The translations under genes and the position numbers were made by a program. A stretch of 8,238 nucleotides of DNA from an uncultured Methylococcaceae bacterium (lineage in GTDB: Bacteria > Pseudomonadota > Gammaproteobacteria > Methylococcales > Methylomonadaceae), in assembly GCA_903939355.1 (NCBI GenBank), contig CAJAHC010000299.1, positions 1 through 8,238 of the forward strand, written 5' to 3'. The notes under the pieces are model-generated. The model was given only the letters and a program-made list of their open reading frames with translations. It did no database searches and was not told the DNA's origin. Of this stretch, positions 1-6,212 are shown piece by piece (the first letter of the stretch is position 1; the number at the start of each line of letters is the position of its first letter).

Positions 1-1
1 C

Positions 2-250
2 AATTTATATTCCCAAGCCGGTAAATGCAGGGTGCCCAGTATTGTCTATCCGTGTGATATTGCCCCGGAAATGGAAACAACCGCGCCTGGTGGCAAGAAG
101 GTGATGGTTTATCCGCGCAAAATTGATCTGGAAGGTACTGATAAAATCACGACATTTGAATACACCAGTATTGTTAAAAGTGTTGATGAATTAATCTTTA
201 GTGTTAAAGCACGTTTGCTTGTTGTTGCTCAAGCGAGTGCCGCTGAATGA
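2..250 (+). CDS. C-terminal fragment of a probable flavoprotein of tetrahydromethanopterin metabolism (5' partial)
   Basis: The reading frame is open from the first bases of the window to a TGA at 248-250, leaving 82 visible residues. A GTG at 32 is available but is probably internal, because coding-like sequence continues upstream to the window edge. The fragment contains VPSIVYPCD, then TAPGGKKVMVYPRKIDLEG, a layout I associate from memory with the C-terminal part of DmrB/archaeoflavoprotein-like flavoproteins (dihydromethanopterin reductase, acceptor type), which bind FMN and reduce the pterin cofactor. The stop overlaps the next start by 4 bp (ATGA), placing it in the cofactor operon, and that context supports a role in tetrahydromethanopterin synthesis. 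The diagnostic N-terminal flavin-binding half is outside the window, so the family call is tentative. The alanine-rich tail (AQASAAE) looks non-conserved. That this is the true C-terminus of an operon gene is much surer than its function. Confidence 0.5.
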   Translation, partial: NLYSQAGKCRVPSIVYPCDIAPEMETTAPGGKKVMVYPRKIDLEGTDKITTFEYTSIVKSVDELIFSVKARLLVVAQASAAE

Positions 251-1638
251 GTGAACACATTCTGTTTTTGACAGGAAAACTGGCGGAAAAACAACTACGT
301 AATATCCTGGAAAAAATGCAGCCGAACTTTACTTATACGGTGCATCAATTGGGGCTTAAGGTGGCGGCCTTAATGACGACGGATATGGTGGCTCGGCGTT
401 TGCTGGATACTTTTGGCGCAGATCGGATTATTGTGCCAGGACGTTGTCGCGGTAGTTTGGAAGCATTGTCCCAAACGTTGGGATTGCCGATAGATCGTGG
501 CCCGGAAGAGCTTAAAGATTTACCGCAATATTTTGGAAAAGCGGCTCAAAAGTCGGATTTAAGTCGCTATAGTGTGAAAATATTTGCTGAAATTGTTGAT
601 GCGCCCAATGTCAGTGTTGAAGAGGTTGTTAAACGTGCTCACTATTATAAAAAAAATGGCGCAGATGTTATTGATATAGGCTGTTTACCCAGCACAGACT
701 TTCCGCACATGGAAGCGATCATACAGACTTTGAAGCAAGAAGGTTTTATGGTCAGCATAGATTCTTTGGAGGCAGAAGATTTGTTGAGAGGTGCCAAAGC
801 AGGGGCAGATTATATGCTCAGTTTGCATGAAGGTACGCTTTGGATTGCCGATGAAGTAGACGCCATACCCATTATAATCCCGGAAAAGCATGAAGATTTG
901 GCTTCTTTGGATAGAGCAATTAAGCAGATGCAGGCAAAAAAGCGTGCGTTTATCGTTGATCCTATTTTAGATCCCCTGCATTTTGGTTTTACGCAATCCA
1001 TTGTGCGCTATCATGAGGTGAGAAAAAATCATCCCGATATTGAAATGATGATGGGGGTAGGCAATATTACTGAATTGACTCACGCTGATACGGCAGGCAT
1101 GAATGCCTTGTTGTTGGGTATTTGTTCAGAACTGGATATTAACAATATTTTGGCCACCGAGGTAAGCAAGCATGCGTGTCGAGCTATTAAGGAAGCGGAT
1201 TTGGCGAGGCGTATCCTCTTTGCAGCAAAAGAATATGACACCTTGCCCAAGCATATTGATAGCGGCTTGATGGCGTTACATGAGACGTCACCTTTTCCTT
1301 ATTCATTGGACGAAATCAAGGAGTTGGCCGAACAAATTTCAGACCCCAGTTATCGTATTCAAACCAGTGCTGAAGGTGTGCATATTTTTAACCGGGATGG
1401 TCTGCATAGTGCTACCGATCCGTTTGAGTTATTTCCCAAACTGCAAGTTGACACCGATGGTGGGCACGCCTTTTATTTGGGTGTTGAGCTTGCTCGTGCT
1501 GAAATAGCCTGGCAATTAGGCAAGCGTTTTACGCAGGATCAGGCGCTTAAGTGGGGCTGCGCGACTGATTATGCAGAAGAAACCGTTGATTTACACAGCT
1601 TTAAACCTGCCGGAACTACTTTACAAAAATCAAAATGA
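247..1638 (+). CDS. Dihydropteroate synthase-like protein of tetrahydromethanopterin biosynthesis
   Basis: This 463-residue protein has the layout of the archaeal/methylotroph dihydropteroate synthase-related family. An N-terminal domain (about 1-105, DUF6513 type) carries the TTDMVARRL stretch at 44-52. A TIM-barrel DHPS-like domain follows (about 110-330) with IFAEIVDAPN (112-121), GADVIDIGC (138-146), SIDS (170-173), VDPILDP (237-243) and GVGNITELT (270-278). A C-terminal extension (about 345-440) includes DTDGGHAFYLG. The expected role, from family knowledge, is joining a pterin pyrophosphate to the ribofuranosylaminobenzene phosphate moiety of methanopterin instead of to p-aminobenzoate. 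It is therefore not the folate enzyme FolP, which is only about 280 residues and lacks the flanking domains. The ATG overlaps the previous stop (ATGA) and its own stop overlaps the DUF447 start the same way. No strong Shine-Dalgarno is seen, which fits coupled translation. The family is secure; the exact reaction is inferred. Confidence 0.88.
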   Translation: MSEHILFLTGKLAEKQLRNILEKMQPNFTYTVHQLGLKVAALMTTDMVARRLLDTFGADRIIVPGRCRGSLEALSQTLGLPIDRGPEELKDLPQYFGKAAQKSDLSRYSVKIFAEIVDAPNVSVEEVVKRAHYYKKNGADVIDIGCLPSTDFPHMEAIIQTLKQEGFMVSIDSLEAEDLLRGAKAGADYMLSLHEGTLWIADEVDAIPIIIPEKHEDLASLDRAIKQMQAKKRAFIVDPILDPLHFGFTQSIVRYHEVRKNHPDIEMMMGVGNITELTHADTAGMNALLLGICSELDINNILATEVSKHACRAIKEADLARRILFAAKEYDTLPKHIDSGLMALHETSPFPYSLDEIKELAEQISDPSYRIQTSAEGVHIFNRDGLHSATDPFELFPKLQVDTDGGHAFYLGVELARAEIAWQLGKRFTQDQALKWGCATDYAEETVDLHSFKPAGTTLQKSK

Positions 1639-2198
1639 TTCAAGAAACCATCGTTACTACCCAGAATAATTCTGGCATTGTGCACATTGCGCCCATGGGC
1701 ATTCATATCAATGGTGATGATATTATCATCCTCCCTTTTCGGCCCTCTACAACACTGGACAATATTCTGGAAAGTAAGGTGGCGGTACTTAATTACTGTG
1801 ACGATGTGCGTATTTTTGCCGGTTGTTTGACGGGACGGAAGGATTGGCCGTTAAAAGCAGCCAAAACAATTAATGGTCAGGTGCTTCAGTGTGCCTTGGC
1901 GCATACTGAGCTTGAGTTGCTACATATTGAAGATGACACTACGCGACCAAAATTGTTTTGCAAAGTGGTACATATGGGTAATCATGCTCCTTTTTCGGGC
2001 TTTAATCGTGCGCAGTATTCAGTTTTGGAAGTGGCTATTTTAATCAGTCGCTTGGATTGGTTGCCGTTGGAAAAAATAGAATCTGAAATTGCCTATTTGC
2101 GCATTGGTTTTGATAAAACGGCAGGTGATAGAGAGTTGGAGGCATGGGCTTGGCTGATGACAGTGATTGACGAATTTAAAGAAAAGGTTAGGGCATGA
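1635..2198 (+). CDS. DUF447 domain protein, probable FMN-binding protein of the C1-cofactor operon
   Basis: The 187-residue product begins with ETIVTTQNNSGIVHIAPMGI (4-23), the hallmark opening of the DUF447 family found in methanogens and in tetrahydromethanopterin-using bacteria. GDDIIILPFRPSTT follows at 27-40, resembling the first strands of a flavin-reductase-like split barrel. Structural-genomics structures of family members have this fold, some with bound FMN (recalled, not checked here). The second half, from about residue 125, is helical (SVLEVAILISRLDWLP, then the segment at 144-187). Both ends overlap neighbours by 4 bp, so it sits inside the operon between the DHPS-like gene and mfnB. 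In Methylobacterium a homologue lies in the gene cluster needed for tetrahydromethanopterin-linked oxidation. No reaction has been firmly assigned, as far as I know. A role in pterin or furan cofactor assembly is inferred from context. Confidence 0.85.
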   Translation: MIQETIVTTQNNSGIVHIAPMGIHINGDDIIILPFRPSTTLDNILESKVAVLNYCDDVRIFAGCLTGRKDWPLKAAKTINGQVLQCALAHTELELLHIEDDTTRPKLFCKVVHMGNHAPFSGFNRAQYSVLEVAILISRLDWLPLEKIESEIAYLRIGFDKTAGDRELEAWAWLMTVIDEFKEKVRA

Positions 2199-2881
2199 CT
2201 GGGATGTTGGCCAGTGTTAACAGCCTTACAGAGGCCTTGCTGGTGTTAAATGCAGAGGTTGATATTATTGATCTTAAACAACCAGAGCAGGGTGCTTTGG
2301 GCGCATTGGAGGTTGCTGACGTTAAAAAGATTGTTGCTGAAATTGCCGGCCGTTGTCCGGTTAGCGCAACCATTGGTGATTTGCCGATGCAGCCTGAATT
2401 GGTTTTTAATGCGGTTAAAGCTATGTCTGAAACTGGTGTTGATTATATAAAAATAGGTTTTTTCCCGGGTGATGATTGGCAGGGGACGGTAAATAAATTA
2501 GCGGAATTAACCGGACAAAATCATGCTTTAATCGCCGTTTTGTTTGCTGACACCCAATTTGATTTTGCTATTATAAGTCTATTGAAAGTGGCTGGTTTTA
2601 AAGGCGTAATGCTGGATACCATGAATAAAAAAAGCGGCGCATTACTTCAAGTGATGTCAATGGCAAAGATTGTCGGGTTTATTGCTCAAGTGAAAAAACT
2701 GGAGTTAATGTGTGGTTTGGCCGGATCATTAAGGCTCGAAGATATCCCTGTGTTATTACCTAACAAAGTCGATTATTTGGGTTTTAGAGGTGCTTTATGT
2801 CAGGCAGGAAATCGAGTGGGACAGTTAAATAAACAAGCTGTTATGCAGATTAAAGAATCAATTCAGTGTGTTGGGTGCTAA
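2195..2881 (+). CDS. mfnB: (5-formylfuran-3-yl)methyl phosphate synthase
   Basis: This enzyme makes the furan ring precursor of methanofuran by condensing two molecules of glyceraldehyde 3-phosphate (EC 4.2.3.153), as known for Methanocaldococcus MJ1099. The 228-residue length fits the family (about 235). The family signatures appear in order: DIIDLKQPEQGALGA (23-37), SATIGDLP (57-64), DYIKIG (83-88), FAD (117-119), VMLDTMNKKSG (138-148), LAGSLR and GFRGALCQAGNR. Residues aligning with the archaeal active site are present: Lys28, Lys86, Asp141 and Lys145. The ATG at 2195 overlaps the DUF447 stop (ATGA), which decides the start; an in-frame ATG at 2204 (Met4) is a less likely alternative. In a methylotroph the product would feed the methanofuran-like C1 carrier used by formyltransferase/hydrolase. 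It is the last operon gene seen here and meets the diguanylate cyclase gene tail to tail 35 bp downstream. Confidence 0.93.
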   Translation: MTGMLASVNSLTEALLVLNAEVDIIDLKQPEQGALGALEVADVKKIVAEIAGRCPVSATIGDLPMQPELVFNAVKAMSETGVDYIKIGFFPGDDWQGTVNKLAELTGQNHALIAVLFADTQFDFAIISLLKVAGFKGVMLDTMNKKSGALLQVMSMAKIVGFIAQVKKLELMCGLAGSLRLEDIPVLLPNKVDYLGFRGALCQAGNRVGQLNKQAVMQIKESIQCVGC

Positions 2882-2916
2882 TATTTGGTTATCTAAAAAG
2901 GGGACAGATATCTTTG

Positions 2917-4029
2917 TTAATTCATAGTGCAGTTGAAAAATTCGATACTATTGCGTCCATTAGCTTTAGCTCTGTACATGGCAGTGTCCGCCTGTTGCAG
3001 GATTACTTCAGTGCTTTTGTTTTGATCTGGAAACAAGGCTATTCCAATACTGGTTGAAATATGATGATGGCATTGATCCAGTATGACAGGTTTATTTAGC
3101 GCATCTTTTATTTTATTGGCAACAGTCCATGCTTGCTCATTGGCCGTATTGGCTTGTTCTGTATTGGCATGCAGCAGGATAACAAATTCATCGCCACCTA
3201 AACGGGCAGGCGTATCTTCTTCTCGAAGCACTGAAAGCAGGCGGTTTGCTACTTGAACAAGTAACTGGTCACCAATAAGATGTCCTTTTGTGTCGTTTAG
3301 GTATTTAAAATGATCTAAATCTAAAAATATAACGGCACCAAATTGCTTATGCCTTTTTGCGGTCGCCAGTTCTTGATCAAACCTATTTAGTAATAAGCGA
3401 CGATTCGGTAATTTGGTTAAAGCGTCATAAAAAGCCATGTCATAGATTGTATTTTCAGCCAGTTTTTTTTCAGTAATGTCTGAAAACACACAGACAAAAT
3501 GACTCACTTCGCCGGCATCATTTTTGATTGCCGTAATGGTTTGCCATTCAGGATAAATTTCACCATTTTCCTTTTGATTCCATATTTCACCTTCAAAGCG
3601 TCCATTTACTGTTAATTGCTCCTTTATATTTTTATAAAATAACGGATCATTTTGGTTGAAGTTAGATGTTAGGGCGTTTTTTCCTATGACTTGCTCTTGA
3701 GAATAGCCGGTAATTTCTGTAAAGGCTTTGTTGACTTGAATTATATTAAAGTTTTTATCAGTAATCATGATGCCTTTATGGCTTTCAAATGCGGTTGCCG
3801 CCATACGTAATTGTTCTGCAGCTTTTTTTTTCTGACTGATATTGGCCATAGAATAGTTTATTAACTTTACAAATAGTGGAGTAAACACAATAAGATTTAT
3901 GTAATCTGCGATCCAAAAGGTGAAAAAGAACGAGTCGGGTTTTCTTTTATAATTATGTCTGCTAAAAACAGCCAGTAAACATGCGCTACAGATGCTAAGA
4001 AAGCGCAAACAGGCTCTACAAAGAGGCAT
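2917..4029 (-). CDS. Membrane-associated PAS-GGDEF diguanylate cyclase
   Basis: The predicted 370-residue protein would make cyclic di-GMP from two GTP. A PAS domain spans about 75-187 (GIMITDKNFNIIQVNKAFTE, then a PAC-like end at VSHFVCVFSDITEKK). The GGDEF domain spans about 198-365, opening with DALTKLPNRR and containing FLDLDHFKYLND. The catalytic GGDEF (278-282) is intact, and the RxxD inhibitory site (Arg269-Asp272) lies exactly five residues upstream, so product feedback is expected. No EAL phosphodiesterase domain follows. One strongly hydrophobic stretch (FFFTFWIADYINLIVFTPLF, 34-53) probably anchors it in the inner membrane. The N-terminus is uncertain: the ATG at 4029 has no clear ribosome-binding site, and residues 1-30 are Cys- and Arg-rich and look non-conserved. 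Met61 is an alternative start that would drop the helix. The frame is closed by a TAG just upstream of 4085, so a longer sensor domain may have been lost. Confidence 0.88.
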   Translation of the reverse strand: MPLCRACLRFLSICSACLLAVFSRHNYKRKPDSFFFTFWIADYINLIVFTPLFVKLINYSMANISQKKKAAEQLRMAATAFESHKGIMITDKNFNIIQVNKAFTEITGYSQEQVIGKNALTSNFNQNDPLFYKNIKEQLTVNGRFEGEIWNQKENGEIYPEWQTITAIKNDAGEVSHFVCVFSDITEKKLAENTIYDMAFYDALTKLPNRRLLLNRFDQELATAKRHKQFGAVIFLDLDHFKYLNDTKGHLIGDQLLVQVANRLLSVLREEDTPARLGGDEFVILLHANTEQANTANEQAWTVANKIKDALNKPVILDQCHHHISTSIGIALFPDQNKSTEVILQQADTAMYRAKANGRNSIEFFNCTMN

Positions 4030-4060
4030 AAATATAGATAGCAGTCTATGATGGATCCTG

Positions 4061-4147
4061 CTAGCGTGTAGAGTATGTTTTTTTAACTAAGACATAGCCT
4101 AACAGCACACTTATGGCGACATTAGTTCCGATAAGAAACAAAAACAT
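4061..4147 (-). CDS. Candidate tiny membrane protein (28 aa), or second half of a frameshifted two-helix protein
   Basis: ATG at 4147-4145 opens a 28-codon ORF ending in TAG at 4063-4061. It encodes MFLFLIGTNVAISVLLGYVL followed by a basic tail (VKKTYSTR), a clean single membrane helix with positive residues at one end. The start overlaps the stop of the preceding mini-ORF as TGATG, a classic re-initiation arrangement. It is too short for homology to be judged and could be chance or the remnant of a larger gene. I do not recognise it. Confidence 0.3.
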   Translation of the reverse strand: MFLFLIGTNVAISVLLGYVLVKKTYSTR

Positions 4148-4230
4148 CAAAAATCAAGTCCTGATTCCAATAAAATCGAATAGCCAAGAATTTCATAGGC
4201 GAAATTCAATGCTGTAAGAAACATTATCAA
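4147..4230 (-). CDS. Candidate tiny membrane ORF (27 aa) preceded by AAGGAG
   Basis: A TTG at 4230-4228 lies 9 nt after a good Shine-Dalgarno (AAGGAG on the minus strand, 4245-4240) and opens a 27-codon ORF to TGA at 4149-4147; an in-frame ATG lies at 4224. The product (IMFLTALNFAYEILGYSILL, then ESGLDF) is hydrophobic. Its last codons run GAT TTT TGA through a run of five T. One extra T, or a -1 slip, would join it to the next ORF and give one protein of about 57 residues with two helices. The good ribosome-binding site is the main reason to list it. Confidence 0.3.
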   Translation of the reverse strand: MIMFLTALNFAYEILGYSILLESGLDF

Positions 4231-4239
4231 TACAGGTGG

Positions 4240-4245
4240 CTCCTT
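4240..4245 (-). promoter_or_regulatory. Shine-Dalgarno AAGGAG ahead of the tiny membrane ORF
   Basis: On the minus strand the six bases 4245 down to 4240 read AAGGAG. They sit 9 nt before a TTG and 15 nt before an ATG of the same frame. It is one of the better ribosome-binding sites visible in the window, and the large diguanylate cyclase ORF downstream has none as good. Confidence 0.4.
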
Positions 4246-4462
4246 TATGTCTTATGATTATAAACAATAGGCGCACCAATTTATGGGACGTTTTTAATTA
4301 GAAGGCCTATTAACTCAAGGAGAAGTTTTTTGTTCTTTTAACATTTACTTGTTTCACCAAAATAAGCATAGACTAGTCAGCAATTTATTGAAGAGTAACT
4401 TTGTTGTTGAAGTGTGATTTAACTCCTTAACAATTTAACTCGGATCATTAAGAGCTATGACG

Positions 4463-4468
4463 TATAAT
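4463..4468 (+). promoter_or_regulatory. Candidate -10 element of the ispG promoter
   Basis: TATAAT, a perfect sigma-70 -10 hexamer, lies about 35 bp before the ispG ATG, a normal distance for a short leader. No good TTGACA-like -35 is seen 16-18 bp upstream (the bases there read roughly TCGGAT), so strength or activator dependence cannot be judged. Confidence 0.45.
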
Positions 4469-4503
4469 TAATAACTAACTGCAACTATTAAAAGATCTAG
4501 CAT

Positions 4504-5721
4504 ATGTCAATTAGCCTTAGAAAAATCACTCATCAAGTTTTAATCGGCGATGTTAAAGTGGGTGGAGGTGCACCTATCGTTGTTCAATCAATGACTAATA
4601 CTGATACCGTTAATGTGCCTGCAACTGTTAATCAAATTATAGAATTAGCTACCGCAGGTTCGGAGATAGTTCGTATTACGGTTAACTCGGAAGAGGCGGC
4701 AAAAGCAGTTGCCGAGATTCGTAATACCTTAAACCAGAAAGGTTGTACGGTTCCGATTGTGGGTGACTTTCACTTTAACGGTCATAAATTACTTGAGAAA
4801 TATCCGGATTGCGCAGCAGCGTTGGACAAATATCGCATCAATCCAGGTAATGTCGGTCGGGGTAAGAGTCGCGACCCACAATTTCAACAAATGATTGAGT
4901 TTGCTTGTCAGTATGATAAACCTGTCCGTATTGGTGTTAATGGTGGCAGCTTAGACCAGGCAGTATTAACTCGATTACTGGATGAAAACAGATTGTTAAA
5001 ACATCCGGAACCTTTACCTGCCATTACACGTAAAGCCATAGTATTGTCTGCACTTGAAAGTGCAGCTAAGGCAGAAGAAATAGGTTTGGCGAAAAACAAG
5101 ATCATACTTTCTTGCAAGATTAGTAATGTGCAGGAACTGATTAATATTTATCAAGATTTAGCCAGTCGTTGTGATTATGCCTTGCATTTGGGTCTTACTG
5201 AAGCGGGCATGGGTTCTAAGGGCATTGTTTCATCTGCGGCTGCATTGTCAGTATTAATGCAACAAGGTATTGGTGACACTATTCGGATTTCTTTAACACC
5301 TGAACCTGGTGCGTCCAGAACTCAGGAAGTTATAGTGGGTCAGGAAATACTCCAGACCATGGGTTTTCGCTCATTTACCCCGATGGTTATTTCTTGTCCA
5401 GGTTGCGGCCGTACGACCAGTGATTATTTTCAAAAACTGGCAATGGATATTCAAACTTATTTGCGTGATCAAATGCCTGTATGGCGGACCCAATATCCTG
5501 GCGTTGAAACGATGGAAATTGCTGTGATGGGTTGTGTGGTTAACGGTCCTGGGGAAAGTAAAAGTGCAAACATTGGAATTAGTTTACCCGGCACAGGTGA
5601 AACACCAGTAGCGCCTGTTTATGAAGATGGCGAGAAAACAGTTACTCTTAAGGGTGACAGAATTGCTGAAGAATTTCAGGAAATAGTACAACGCTATATA
5701 GAATCGCATTACGCGGCATAA
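4504..5721 (+). CDS. ispG: 4-hydroxy-3-methylbut-2-en-1-yl diphosphate synthase (flavodoxin/ferredoxin dependent)
   Basis: IspG (GcpE) is a cytoplasmic iron-sulfur enzyme of the MEP pathway. It converts methylerythritol cyclodiphosphate to HMBPP, the penultimate step to IPP and DMAPP. In methanotrophs this route feeds carotenoids, hopanoids and quinones. The 405-residue product opens with the family signature [19 protein letters not shown] (18-36). The N-terminal TIM barrel includes PIVGDFHFN and YRINPGNVG. The C-terminal domain carries the [4Fe-4S] ligands Cys298 and Cys301 (CPGCGRT) and Cys344, plus Glu351 in GCVVNGPGE. The gap between the second and third Cys is longer (43 residues) than in E. 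coli IspG (about 32), as expected of the long proteobacterial form. The start has only a weak purine stretch (AAAAG) upstream. yjdM follows after 24 bp, probably in the same transcript. The usual upstream neighbours (rodZ/pilF) are absent. Confidence 0.97.
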   Translation: MSISLRKITHQVLIGDVKVGGGAPIVVQSMTNTDTVNVPATVNQIIELATAGSEIVRITVNSEEAAKAVAEIRNTLNQKGCTVPIVGDFHFNGHKLLEKYPDCAAALDKYRINPGNVGRGKSRDPQFQQMIEFACQYDKPVRIGVNGGSLDQAVLTRLLDENRLLKHPEPLPAITRKAIVLSALESAAKAEEIGLAKNKIILSCKISNVQELINIYQDLASRCDYALHLGLTEAGMGSKGIVSSAAALSVLMQQGIGDTIRISLTPEPGASRTQEVIVGQEILQTMGFRSFTPMVISCPGCGRTTSDYFQKLAMDIQTYLRDQMPVWRTQYPGVETMEIAVMGCVVNGPGESKSANIGISLPGTGETPVAPVYEDGEKTVTLKGDRIAEEFQEIVQRYIESHYAA

Positions 5722-5745
5722 AAAGACTTTAATTAATAAAAAATC

Positions 5746-6087
5746 ATGAGTAATTTACCTAAGTGCCCAAAGTGTGGTTCAGAATACACTTATAGCGATG
5801 GTGCTATGTATATTTGTCCGGAATGCTCACATGAATGGCCACAAGACCATCAAGCAGAAAATACAAGTGATATTCGCATTATCAAGGATTCAAATGGTAA
5901 TGAGTTACAGGATGGTGATACTGTTACTGTCATTAAAGACCTTAAGGTTAAGGGTTCGTCTTTGGTGGTTAAAGTTGGGACAAAAGTTAAGAATATCCGG
6001 CTAATAGAGGGTGACCATGATATTGATTGTAAAATTGATGGTATTGGAGCTATGAAGCTTAAGTCAGAGTTTGTAAAGAAGGTTTAA
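5746..6087 (+). CDS. yjdM: YjdM (PhnA-like) zinc-ribbon protein
   Basis: The 113-residue protein has an N-terminal zinc ribbon with four cysteines (Cys7 and Cys10 in CPKCGS; Cys24 and Cys27 in CPECSHEW). A linker follows, then a C-terminal SH3-like beta domain: [39 protein letters not shown], and the family ending [20 protein letters not shown]. Length and both domains match the family once called PhnA (alkylphosphonate uptake protein). Despite that name it is not the phosphonoacetate hydrolase, and its function is unknown; no phosphonate genes are nearby. It lies 24 bp after ispG on the same strand with an AT-rich gap and a poor ribosome-binding site, so co-transcription with ispG is likely. 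It faces the helicase gene tail to tail, and no convincing terminator hairpin was found in the 125-bp gap. Confidence 0.93.
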   Translation: MSNLPKCPKCGSEYTYSDGAMYICPECSHEWPQDHQAENTSDIRIIKDSNGNELQDGDTVTVIKDLKVKGSSLVVKVGTKVKNIRLIEGDHDIDCKIDGIGAMKLKSEFVKKV

Positions 6088-6212
6088 CTGGCTTACATCT
6101 GGCAGTATAGTGATAAGCATTGGTATAACCCTATTCTGAGGATGAATGATTTCTTAGTTGGATCTGTGAGATTGGGTTTGGATTACTATTTTTTTAGAGG
6201 TAAGAAGTTTAG

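Larger units (their letters stand above)
4030..4503. other. 474-bp intergenic stretch between divergent diguanylate cyclase and ispG genes
   Basis: No ORF of ordinary length fits here. It is AT-rich and contains, on the minus strand, two tiny hydrophobic ORFs with a ribosome-binding site (4061-4230, listed separately). On the plus strand it has a consensus -10 box for ispG (4463-4468). The middle part (about 4231-4440) shows no convincing gene, hairpin terminator or repeat on either strand. Confidence 0.7.

Noticed and set aside
32..34. GTG at 32 as the true start of the first gene
   Set aside because: The frame stays open to the left edge with protein-like sequence (NLYSQAGKCR), and no ribosome-binding site precedes the GTG.
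685..1001. Two minus-strand ORFs inside the DHPS-like gene
   Set aside because: They lie opposite a well-conserved coding frame, have Cys/Phe-rich unstructured translations and no ribosome-binding site; shadows of the real gene.
247..1638. Folate dihydropteroate synthase FolP
   Set aside because: The protein is 463 residues with extra N- and C-terminal domains and lies in a methanopterin/methanofuran operon; FolP is about 280 residues.
5746..6087. Phosphonoacetate hydrolase or phosphonate uptake function implied by the name PhnA
   Set aside because: The zinc-ribbon YjdM family is unrelated to the hydrolase, and no phosphonate genes are present in the window.
6088..6212. Bidirectional terminator between yjdM and srmB
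   Set aside because: A T-run is present near 6189-6195 but I found no stable GC-rich stem beside it; the CTGGC copies near 6090-6106 are direct, not inverted.
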